Source: an uncultured Prochlorococcus sp. (GTDB taxonomy: Bacteria > Cyanobacteriota > Cyanobacteriia > PCC-6307 > Cyanobiaceae). From it: a stretch of DNA of 53,535 bases. The position numbers and the translations under genes were made by a program. A model generated the notes under the pieces. That model ran no database searches, was not told where the DNA came from, and saw only the letters and a list, made by a program, of their open reading frames with translations. This document shows positions 45,859 through 53,535 of this stretch, one piece after another. The stretch covers positions 1 through 53,535 of the forward strand of contig CACOIM010000006.1 of the NCBI GenBank assembly GCA_902627325.1, written 5' to 3'. Position 1 is the stretch's first letter, and each line of letters starts with the position of its first letter.

Positions 45859-47751
45859 CTATTTTGATTCAGTAAAGTCAGCATCAATAACATCATCTTC
45901 ATCATCTTTAGGTGGTGCTTGATCTGAAGGACCAGTTGGATTTGGCTGGTTTCCAGGCTGTTGATACACAGAAGATCCAACAGAGTATAGTTCCTGTTGA
46001 AGTTCTTCAAGTAGTTTTTTCATCGCATCATAATCATCTTTATCAGTGGCCTCTTTTAATGCTTTACTTTTCTCTTCTACCTTTTCCTTAGTCGCCGAAT
46101 CTATTTTATCTCCAAGTTCTGATAATTGCTTCTCTGTTTGGTAGACAAGTGTTTCAGATTGATTCTTTAGATCAATACGTTCTCTTTTCTCTTTATCAGA
46201 GGAAGCGTTTGTTTCGGCATCCTTAACCATCTTATCGACTTCATTATCTGAAAGTGTTGAAGCACCAGTTATAGAAATACTTTGCTCTTTACCGCTTCCT
46301 TTATCTTTAGCAGTAACACTCAATATACCATTGGCATCAATATCAAATGTGACTTCAATTTGAGGGACTCCTCTTGGAGCAGAGGGGATCCCATCCAATC
46401 TGAAGGTACCTAAACTTTTATTATCAGAAGCCATTTCTCTTTCACCTTGCAAAACATGTATCTCAACATTTGTTTGACCATCAACAGCCGTTGAATAAGT
46501 TTCTGACTTCTTAGTAGGTACAGTTGTATTACGTGCAATCATTTTTGTCATAACACCACCAAGTGTTTCGACTCCCAAAGAAAGGGGTGTGACATCTAGC
46601 AAGAGTATATCTTTAACTTCACCAGCTAAGACTCCACCTTGAACAGCAGCTCCTACTGCAACAACTTCATCTGGGTTAACTGTTTGATTAGGATCTTTAC
46701 CTGTAATAGTTTTAACTAAATCTAGAACCGCTGGAATTCTTGAAGAGCCCCCAACCATTACTACTTCATCAATTTCACTCGTTGAAATTTTTGCATCTTT
46801 TAATGCTTGCTCTACAGGGATTTTACATCTATCTATTAAAGATGAAGCTAGTTCTTCAAATTTGGCTCTTGTAAGATTTAAATCAAGATGCTTTGGACCT
46901 TCTGGAGTAGCAGTTATAAAAGGTAGATTAATTTCACTTTGAGTAGCATTTGATAATTCAATTTTTGCTTTTTCAGCAGCTTCTGTTAAACGTTGTAAAG
47001 CTTGTTTATCTTGCCTTAAATCTATTCCTTCATTGGATTTAAATGTATTAGCCAAATGATCAACTATACACCTATCAAAATCATCTCCTCCAAGGTGTGT
47101 GTCACCAGATGTAGAAAGAACTTCAGTTACTCCATCGCCGGCTTCTATTACTGAGACATCAAAAGTACCTCCACCTAAGTCAAAAACAAGTATTTTCTCA
47201 TTTTCTTTATCTAAGCCATAGGCTAAAGCAGCAGCAGTTGGCTCATTTACTATTCTGAGAACCTCTAAACCTGCGATTTTGCCAGCATCTTTTGTTGCTT
47301 GCCTCTGGGAGTCATTGAAGTATGCAGGGACTGTAATTACAGCTTGTGTGACAGTTTGGCCTAAATATTTTCCAGCATCTTCAGCTAATTTTCTTAACAC
47401 TTGAGAACTTACTTCTTCTGGTGAAAACTGTTTATCTAAAACAGGGCATTTCAATTTAACGCTAGAGCCAGATTTTTCTACCCCATAGCTTACTTCCTTA
47501 GATTCTTGGCTTACTTCATCAACTCTCCTACCAACAAACCTTTTTGCAGAATAAAAAGTATTTTCAGGATTCATAACAGCTTGTCTTTTTGCTATTTGAC
47601 CAACAAGCTTGTCTTGATTTTTAGTATATGCAACTACTGATGGTGTAGTTCTGAAACCTTCAGCATTTGCTATTACAGTAGGTTTACCACCTTCCATAAC
47701 AGCAACACAACTATTCGTTGTACCTAAATCAATTCCAACAACCTTACCCAT
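45859..47751 (-). CDS. dnaK: Chaperone protein DnaK (HSP70)
   Basis: [61 protein letters not shown]-terminal [11 protein letters not shown]. Confidence 0.98.
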   Translation of the reverse strand: MGKVVGIDLGTTNSCVAVMEGGKPTVIANAEGFRTTPSVVAYTKNQDKLVGQIAKRQAVMNPENTFYSAKRFVGRRVDEVSQESKEVSYGVEKSGSSVKLKCPVLDKQFSPEEVSSQVLRKLAEDAGKYLGQTVTQAVITVPAYFNDSQRQATKDAGKIAGLEVLRIVNEPTAAALAYGLDKENEKILVFDLGGGTFDVSVIEAGDGVTEVLSTSGDTHLGGDDFDRCIVDHLANTFKSNEGIDLRQDKQALQRLTEAAEKAKIELSNATQSEINLPFITATPEGPKHLDLNLTRAKFEELASSLIDRCKIPVEQALKDAKISTSEIDEVVMVGGSSRIPAVLDLVKTITGKDPNQTVNPDEVVAVGAAVQGGVLAGEVKDILLLDVTPLSLGVETLGGVMTKMIARNTTVPTKKSETYSTAVDGQTNVEIHVLQGEREMASDNKSLGTFRLDGIPSAPRGVPQIEVTFDIDANGILSVTAKDKGSGKEQSISITGASTLSDNEVDKMVKDAETNASSDKEKRERIDLKNQSETLVYQTEKQLSELGDKIDSATKEKVEEKSKALKEATDKDDYDAMKKLLEELQQELYSVGSSVYQQPGNQPNPTGPSDQAPPKDDEDDVIDADFTESK

Positions 47752-47866
47752 GTGTAAAAACTATCTTTAATATTCTCCATAATCGGTCATCCTCGTCATT
47801 ATTGTTACTCAAAAACGGGGTGTGGTTTCCGAACAAATCAAAATTTTATACTAATATTTAAAAAAA

Positions 47867-48743
47867 ATGATCACAAGTAATACTAATTTTCTTGCACTAA
47901 TTGGAAATCCGGTGCGTCATTCATTGTCACCGATAATGCATAATGCCGCTATCAAATATTTAAACCTTGATTTAATATATTTTTCAATACCATGCAATGA
48001 AAAAGACTTTGAAATTGTTATTCAATCACTAAGCAAAATAAACTGCAAAGGAGTTAACTTAACTATTCCTTATAAAGAAAAAGGGCTAAATTACTGCAAC
48101 AAAATTTCCCCTGTGGCAGAAAAAATAAAAGCAGTTAATACTCTTAAGCCAGATGGGAAAGGAAAATGGAATGGAATAAATACTGATGTAGAGGGCTTAA
48201 TTTATCCATTAAAAAAAATTAAATCTTGTTGATAAACAAGCAATCATATTAGGTTCTGGCGGAGCAGCGAGATCAGCGATTCAAGGATTAATAAATTTAA
48301 AAATGTCGAAAATTATAGTTATTTCAAGGAATCAAATTGCGCTCAAATCTTTATTAAATGATTTTAAAGATGAAAATTTGATAGAAGGTGTATCTTTAAA
48401 CAACCCAGATATTTTAAGTTTGATAAATACTATGGATTTAATAATTAATACTACCCCGGTTGGTATGATGAAGAACCCAAATGATAAGGAGGCGCTACCT
48501 TTTGGTAATAATTTTTGGACATCACTAAACTCAAAAACTATAATTTACGATTTAATTTACAATCCACAAGAAACATCACTATTGAGCCACTGCCGCAAAA
48601 AAGGATGTCACACAATTAATGGAATGAAAATGTTAATTGCTCAAGGAGCAAAATCATTATCATACTGGACAGATGGTCTAGAAATACCATTTGAAATTAT
48701 GGAAGAGGCTATTAAACAATATCTCAAAAATTTCCAGATTTAA
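47867..48743 (+). CDS. aroE: Shikimate dehydrogenase, split by one apparent +1 frameshift
   Basis: FLALIGNPVRHSLSPIMHNAAI, GVNLTIPYKEK, GINTDVEGL; joining frames gives LKKLNLVDKQAIILGSGGAARSAIQGLINLKMSKIIVISRN and then NTTPVGM, DLIYNPQET. Confidence 0.94.
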
Positions 48744-48807
48744 GTTGACATTAACTTCAATAATTTAGAAATTAACCACGATAATGTATTGTAATAAATG
48801 AACAGAC

Positions 48808-48829
48808 GCTCATTGTTATAATAATGAGC
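48808..48829. repeat. Inverted repeat gctcatt-gttataat-aatgagc upstream of rpsF, with TATAAT in the loop
   Basis: Arms 48808-48814 and 48823-48829 are exact reverse complements; TATAAT at 48817-48822 lies 28 bp upstream of the rpsF ATG. Confidence 0.7.
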
Positions 48830-48850
48830 CTAACGTCCTAGTCTGAAACC

Positions 48851-49307
48851 ATGAAAAATCAAGAAATTTATTACGAAACAATGTATATCCTCCGTCCTGA
48901 CATTGCGGAAGATGAAGTAAATAAACATATCGAAAAATATAATGCTCTACTTGAAAGCATGGGAGGAAAGATTATAGACAGCCAAATGAGAGGGAAAAGA
49001 AGATTAGCGTATCCTATCGCAAAAAAACAGAGAAGGTATTTATGTTCAATTAAGTCATCAAGGAGATGGTCAACACATAGCAAAGATTGAAAAAGCTATG
49101 AGACTAAGCGAGGATGTCATTAGGTATATGACTTTAAAACAAGAAGGACCTTTACCAACTCCAAAGCCAAAAGCCAAACCAGCCGAGACTTCAAACAATC
49201 AAGAAAATAAAAAAAGTGAAGACAATTCTTCAACTAATACTGCTTCAGAAGAAGATAGCTCAAAAAATAATGAAGAAAAAAGCAATGCAGAGAAGCCTAA
49301 TGAGTAA
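48851..49307 (+). CDS. rpsF: 30S ribosomal protein S6, split by one apparent +1 frameshift
   Basis: [17 protein letters not shown]...[21 protein letters not shown]; frame restored by removing one A from A7 at 49021-49027, giving [38 protein letters not shown]. Confidence 0.95.
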
Positions 49308-49312
49308 TAAAT

Positions 49313-50521
49313 TTATTTTTTCATATGAGACTCAGCCCAAATTTTATTTGACATCCCCCACATGTATATAAAACCTTTTGCACTTTCATGATCAAAGCTG
49401 TCATCTTTACTATAAGTAGCTAAATCTTCTCTGTATAAAGAATTCTGAGTAGAAGATCTTCCAATAATTACTGCATTACCTTTATATAATCTAATTTTTA
49501 CCCTTCCATTAACTGATTGCTGTGTTGAAGAAATAAATTCATCCAGGGCAGATTTTAATGGGCCGTACCAAAAACCTTGATAAACTAATTGTCCCCATTT
49601 TTTATCAACTAAACTTTTAAATTCCAAAACATCAGGATTTAAGGTTAAACTCTCCATTTCCTTATGGGCTTTAATCAATAAAAGAAGACCAGGCGTTTCG
49701 TAGATTTCTCTACTTTTTATCCCCACAATCCTATCTTCCATCATGTCTAGCCTGCCAAAACCATGTTTACCTGCAATTAAATTAGCCCTTTTGATTAATT
49801 CTAAATGGGTTAATTTTTCTTGATTTATAGACACAGGAAATCCATTTGCAAACTCAATGACAATATCTTCTGGGTCTTCTGGAGCTTTTTCAATAGATGA
49901 TGTCATTTCAAATATCTCTTCACAAGGGGGTGACATGGGATCTTCTAAAATACCTGCTTCGATACTTCTTCCTAATAAATTAACATCAATGGAATAAGGA
50001 GATTTTTTAGAAACTGGTGCGGGAATTCCAAATTTTTCTCCATAACTTATGGCTTCTTCCCTGCTCATGTTCCACTCTCTAGCTGGAGTAATAATTTTTA
50101 AATCTGGGCCTAATGCATTAATAGTTAAATCAAATCGGACTTGGTCATTCCCTTTACCAGTGCAGCCATGCGCAACAGCATCTGCATTAAACTCTCTTGC
50201 AATTGCAACTAGATTACTTGCAATTAAAGGTCTAGCTAAAGCAGTTGAAAGTGGATATTTATCTCCATATAATGCATTTGCTCTAATAGCTGGAAAAGCA
50301 AAATCATCAATAAAAGGTTTCACAAGATCTCCAATTATTGATCTAAATGCACCAGATTGCAGCGCCTTTTCTTTTATTTGATTTAAATCTTCGCCTTGGC
50401 CTAAATCAGCGACAAAAGTGATAACTTCTGATACTCCATATTTTTCTTTGAGGTAAGGAATACAAACACTAGTATCAACTCCTCCTGAGTATGCCAAAAC
50501 AACTCTCTTTAAATCTTTCAT
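49313..50521 (-). CDS. argG: Argininosuccinate synthase
   Basis: [54 protein letters not shown]. Confidence 0.98.
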   Translation of the reverse strand: MKDLKRVVLAYSGGVDTSVCIPYLKEKYGVSEVITFVADLGQGEDLNQIKEKALQSGAFRSIIGDLVKPFIDDFAFPAIRANALYGDKYPLSTALARPLIASNLVAIAREFNADAVAHGCTGKGNDQVRFDLTINALGPDLKIITPAREWNMSREEAISYGEKFGIPAPVSKKSPYSIDVNLLGRSIEAGILEDPMSPPCEEIFEMTSSIEKAPEDPEDIVIEFANGFPVSINQEKLTHLELIKRANLIAGKHGFGRLDMMEDRIVGIKSREIYETPGLLLLIKAHKEMESLTLNPDVLEFKSLVDKKWGQLVYQGFWYGPLKSALDEFISSTQQSVNGRVKIRLYKGNAVIIGRSSTQNSLYREDLATYSKDDSFDHESAKGFIYMWGMSNKIWAESHMKK

Positions 50522-50543
50522 TTTGTATTCTCCAAAAGAACAA

Positions 50544-50741
50544 CTAATTAGTTTTTAAAAGTTTTTTCAAAATTATTATTATTGTAACTACCAATGAAGG
50601 AGCAAAAACCATTAGCAGAACAATCTCATAATTAATTGATAATTGCTCTAGATGTTTTAAACCATATAGTTTAAATCCTAATGACAAAGCAATAGAAATA
50701 ATCCAAATCGTCAAATATTTTAAATTTCCTTTATCAAACAA
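50544..50741 (-). CDS. Small membrane protein, 65 aa, possibly DUF3188-like
   Basis: Two predicted TM segments; intact ORF between argG and the next gene. Confidence 0.6.
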   Translation of the reverse strand: MFDKGNLKYLTIWIISIALSLGFKLYGLKHLEQLSINYEIVLLMVFAPSLVVTIIIILKKLLKTN

Positions 50742-50794
50742 AGATTTTAAAAATGGACAGCATGTATTATCTTAATATAAGAGTATTAAATACT

Positions 50795-51073
50795 ATGACC
50801 TCAGATAAACTTCAAATAAGATTAAATGAGATAGCTGAAATTAATCCAGCATTAACCTGTTATAAAAGAGATGACGCTGCTCCAGTTTTACCTCTTCGAG
50901 AGGAACCAGATTTATTATCTTGGCTTGAAGATAGTGGAAGATTAGTTACTGAAGAGTCCGGCGAATCTCAAGAAATTAGCACTATAGAAGAAGAAGAATT
51001 ATCAGCTTTAATGGGTGAAAAAGAAGATTATAAAGGTGATGATGATTTATTAGAAGATGACTGGGAAGAGTAG
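50795..51073 (+). CDS. Conserved cyanobacterial hypothetical protein (DUF3134-like)
   Basis: INPALTCYKRDDAAPVLPLREEPDLLSWLEDSGRL plus acidic C-terminus; Met at 50795 preferred over the track start at 50753. Confidence 0.7.
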   Translation: MTSDKLQIRLNEIAEINPALTCYKRDDAAPVLPLREEPDLLSWLEDSGRLVTEESGESQEISTIEEEELSALMGEKEDYKGDDDLLEDDWEE

Positions 51074-52118
51074 TATTTTAAATTACAACATATTAATACT
51101 AATTATTTCATTAATTACTTTAATAAATTCAATATACAAAGATAACTTTTTTATTGTTTTTATATACATTATCTCAATTATAGCCTCATATATATCTACA
51201 AAGTACGGAATTAAATTTATAAAAAAAAATAATTTTTTGCAAACAATAAGGGATGAAGGTCCAAGCTCGCATTTCAGCAAGAGTAAAACACCTACGATGG
51301 GCGGATTATTTATAATTCCTATTTTCTTTTTAATGCTATCTAGCGGAAATATTATTTCCTTTAAATTTAAAATAGCATTATTAATAACAATATTTGGTTT
51401 CTTTTTTATAGGATTTCTTGATGATTATTTAGGTATAAAAAATAAAATAAATTTAGGGCTTAAAAGTAAAGAAAAATTAATGCTACAAATAGTTTTTTCA
51501 TCATTTTTTGTAATATTTTCATTCAATAATAATTTAATAAATAATAATCTAATTTTTTTAAATGATTTAACGATAAATTTTAAAAACTTAATTATTCCGA
51601 TATCGATAATAACAATCATAGCTTTAAGTAATTCTGTAAACTTAACTGATGGACTTGACGGATTAGCCGCAGGATGTTCTTCTATTGTATTTTGCGGATT
51701 AGGTACAGAAATTTTACTAAACAATGATAAAGATTACTTAATGTTTAGCATACTCTCTTTCTGCATGTCAGGTTTGTGTTTAGGTTTTTTAAAGCACAAT
51801 AAGTACCCTGCAAAAATTTTTATGGGTGACACAGGTTCATTAACTTTAGGGGCAATTATTGGTGTAATTTGTGTTACCACCAACAGTTTTTTTACGACAT
51901 TTATAATCTCTGGAATATTCGTTATTGAATCGTTATCAGTAATCCTCCAAGTCAGTTATTTCAAAATTACCAAAAAATTTTTAAAGCAAGGTAAGAAGCT
52001 TTTTTTAATGACACCTATTCATCATCATTTTGAATTACAGGGTATGAAAGAAGAAAAAATAGTAGAATTATTTTGGTTAATTAACATTGTTCTTGTAATT
52101 TTTAGTATAGTCGTGTAA
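51057..52118 (+). CDS. mraY: Phospho-N-acetylmuramoyl-pentapeptide-transferase
   Basis: IRDEGPSSHFSKSKTPTMGGLFII, FLDDYLGI, NLTDGLDGLAAG, FMGDTGSLTLGA, PIHHHFELQG. Confidence 0.95.
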   Translation: MTGKSSILNYNILILIISLITLINSIYKDNFFIVFIYIISIIASYISTKYGIKFIKKNNFLQTIRDEGPSSHFSKSKTPTMGGLFIIPIFFLMLSSGNIISFKFKIALLITIFGFFFIGFLDDYLGIKNKINLGLKSKEKLMLQIVFSSFFVIFSFNNNLINNNLIFLNDLTINFKNLIIPISIITIIALSNSVNLTDGLDGLAAGCSSIVFCGLGTEILLNNDKDYLMFSILSFCMSGLCLGFLKHNKYPAKIFMGDTGSLTLGAIIGVICVTTNSFFTTFIISGIFVIESLSVILQVSYFKITKKFLKQGKKLFLMTPIHHHFELQGMKEEKIVELFWLINIVLVIFSIVV

Positions 52119-52133
52119 ATAGTTGTTCAATCA

Positions 52134-52394
52134 ATGAGCTTTTTTACATGGAAAGATAAAGGTTTAACAAGTGACTGTGCAAGTCTTGATGCTATGGCTT
52201 CAAGATTTGAAGAAACCGCAAATTTAATGAAAAAACTTTCAAAAAAAGGTTTTAAATTAAAAAAACATAAAAAAAATCAACTTATAATCCACTCAGACCC
52301 AGATGTTTTTGATGAATGGGGTTTTATTAGTGAAGAACTTCCATTTAAACAACTAAGCTTAATTCCGGAAGATGAAAGCAAATTTAACTTTTGA
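52134..52394 (+). CDS. Conserved hypothetical protein, 86 aa
   Basis: MSFFTWKDKGLTSDCASLDAMASRFEETANLMKKLSKKGFKL...; intact ORF directly after mraY. Confidence 0.6.
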   Translation: MSFFTWKDKGLTSDCASLDAMASRFEETANLMKKLSKKGFKLKKHKKNQLIIHSDPDVFDEWGFISEELPFKQLSLIPEDESKFNF

Positions 52395-53535
52395 TTTTGC
52401 TGACAAATATTAAATAAATAATTTCTCACATGATTACTCCAACTAAAATGCCTACTCACAGCCTCTATACCATTTCTACTCCATAGCCTCCATTGATTTT
52501 TACTTGATATTGCTTTTTCAAGTGTAAGTTTAAATCTATTTATATCAGTTACATCAGCTAGTAAACCGTTATCACATTTTAAATTAATTTCCTGAGGACC
52601 TCCATCATCTGTTGCAACCATTGGTAAACCACATGAAGCAGCCTCTAATAATGTCAATCCAAAAGGTTCAGTTAGTGCGGGATTAACAAAAATGCCTCTT
52701 CTACTTGCTGCCCATCTGTAAATTGAAGGTATTTGATCTGGCGTATGTTTTTTAGGATAAGCAACTTTGCCATATAAATTATATTTATCAATAATCTCAA
52801 AAATTTGTTGAAAAACATCTTTTTGCTGAGAATCCATTTTAGATAAATTATCTCTACAACCCAAAACAAGAATTAAATTATTACTCTTTTTTAATTTTTC
52901 TGAACGTCCAAAAGCCTCAACAAGCGAAGGAACATTTTTGCGCCTTACTGCTCTAGAAATCGCTAAAAGGGGAGGCTTAAAAGAATCACTTAAAAAAGGA
53001 TTCATCATATTATCAATATCGCTAGTTTCTGTTGTTGAATGGATATGATGAAATTTATCATAATCAACACCTGGAAAAATCACTTTTGCTTTTTTAGATT
53101 CAAAAGATTTATAAGTAGAATATTGATAAACAGACTCTTGTTTAGTACTAGTTACTATCATAGAAGCTTCTTTTAAGGCCTCTTCTTCTGCTGATATCCT
53201 TTTAGAAATACAATATGATTTTTCAATTTGACTTTGAGTTAAACCTGCATCTAGAAGTCTTCTTTGCTTTTCCCTCCCTAAAGAATGAGCCGTAAAAACT
53301 AAAGGCACTTTTAAATTTCTACTTAAACGAACACCTACGTAACCCGCATCAGCATAATGGGCATGAATCCAGTCCGGTTTGTTTTCAGGCTTTTCATAAA
53401 ATTCAGATAACTTATTAATAAGTTCTTCTAAAAAAGGCCATAACAATTCTTTTCGTAAATATTTTTGTGGGCCAAACTCAAATCTTAAAATCCTAGCACC
53501 CAATTCAATATATTCTCTCTCTTTTGAATACTGAT
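52277..53535 (-). CDS. Sucrose-phosphate synthase-like glycosyltransferase, open at the right window edge
   Basis: Frame stays open upstream of the track start (QYSKEREYIELGARILRFEFGPQKYLRKELLWPFL); DWIHAHYADAGYVGVRLS, FTAHSLGREKQRRLL, FVNPALTEPFGLTLLEAASCGLPMVATDDGGPQEI. Confidence 0.88.
   Translation of the reverse strand, partial: QYSKEREYIELGARILRFEFGPQKYLRKELLWPFLEELINKLSEFYEKPENKPDWIHAHYADAGYVGVRLSRNLKVPLVFTAHSLGREKQRRLLDAGLTQSQIEKSYCISKRISAEEEALKEASMIVTSTKQESVYQYSTYKSFESKKAKVIFPGVDYDKFHHIHSTTETSDIDNMMNPFLSDSFKPPLLAISRAVRRKNVPSLVEAFGRSEKLKKSNNLILVLGCRDNLSKMDSQQKDVFQQIFEIIDKYNLYGKVAYPKKHTPDQIPSIYRWAASRRGIFVNPALTEPFGLTLLEAASCGLPMVATDDGGPQEINLKCDNGLLADVTDINRFKLTLEKAISSKNQWRLWSRNGIEAVSRHFSWSNHVRNYLFNICQQNQKLNLLSSSGIKLSCLNGSSSLIKPHSSKTSGSEWIIS

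Noticed and set aside
40678-49027. Programmed +1/-1 ribosomal frameshifting as explanation for the broken genes
   Set aside because: Six sites in four unrelated genes share only an A-run, with no consistent slippery heptamer or downstream structure visible; kept only as a test alternative.
50049-50381. 110-aa plus-strand ORF inside argG, plus similar 60-100 aa ORFs inside other genes
   Set aside because: Antisense or out-of-frame shadows of well-supported genes.

Overview
The window looks like a contiguous piece of a streamlined, very AT-rich picocyanobacterial chromosome, most like high-light Prochlorococcus (judged from composition, gene content and protein flavour; no database search was run). 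It is almost entirely core metabolism and housekeeping: thiG (5'-partial), sqdB/sqdX, gcvP/gcvH/gcvT, a fatty acid desaturase, rplI, dnaB, mnmG, ligA, valS, tRNA-Val(UAC), mazG, speE, speB, aspS, pyrG, queE, queC, pabB, pabC, cobA, an MFS transporter, ppk, a group 2 sigma factor, a DAHP synthase, acnB, a ClC transporter, purU, a FAD oxidoreductase, dnaK, aroE, rpsF, argG, mraY and sucrose-phosphate synthase (open at the right edge). I see no mobile element, CRISPR array, prophage or defence island. The most unusual signal is six apparent +1 adenine insertions in A-runs that break four plus-strand core genes (acnB three times, clcA, aroE, rpsF), all within 40.7-49.1 kb, while the first 40 kb shows none. 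Sequencing or assembly error is the likeliest cause, but poly(A) slippage or decoding rescue is testable. Other items are a 50-aa ORF missing from the track that overlaps the ligA stop, a possible CxxC mini-ORF in the largest intergenic region, unusually tight convergent gene junctions, and a few inverted repeats. I found no convincing new multi-gene system.
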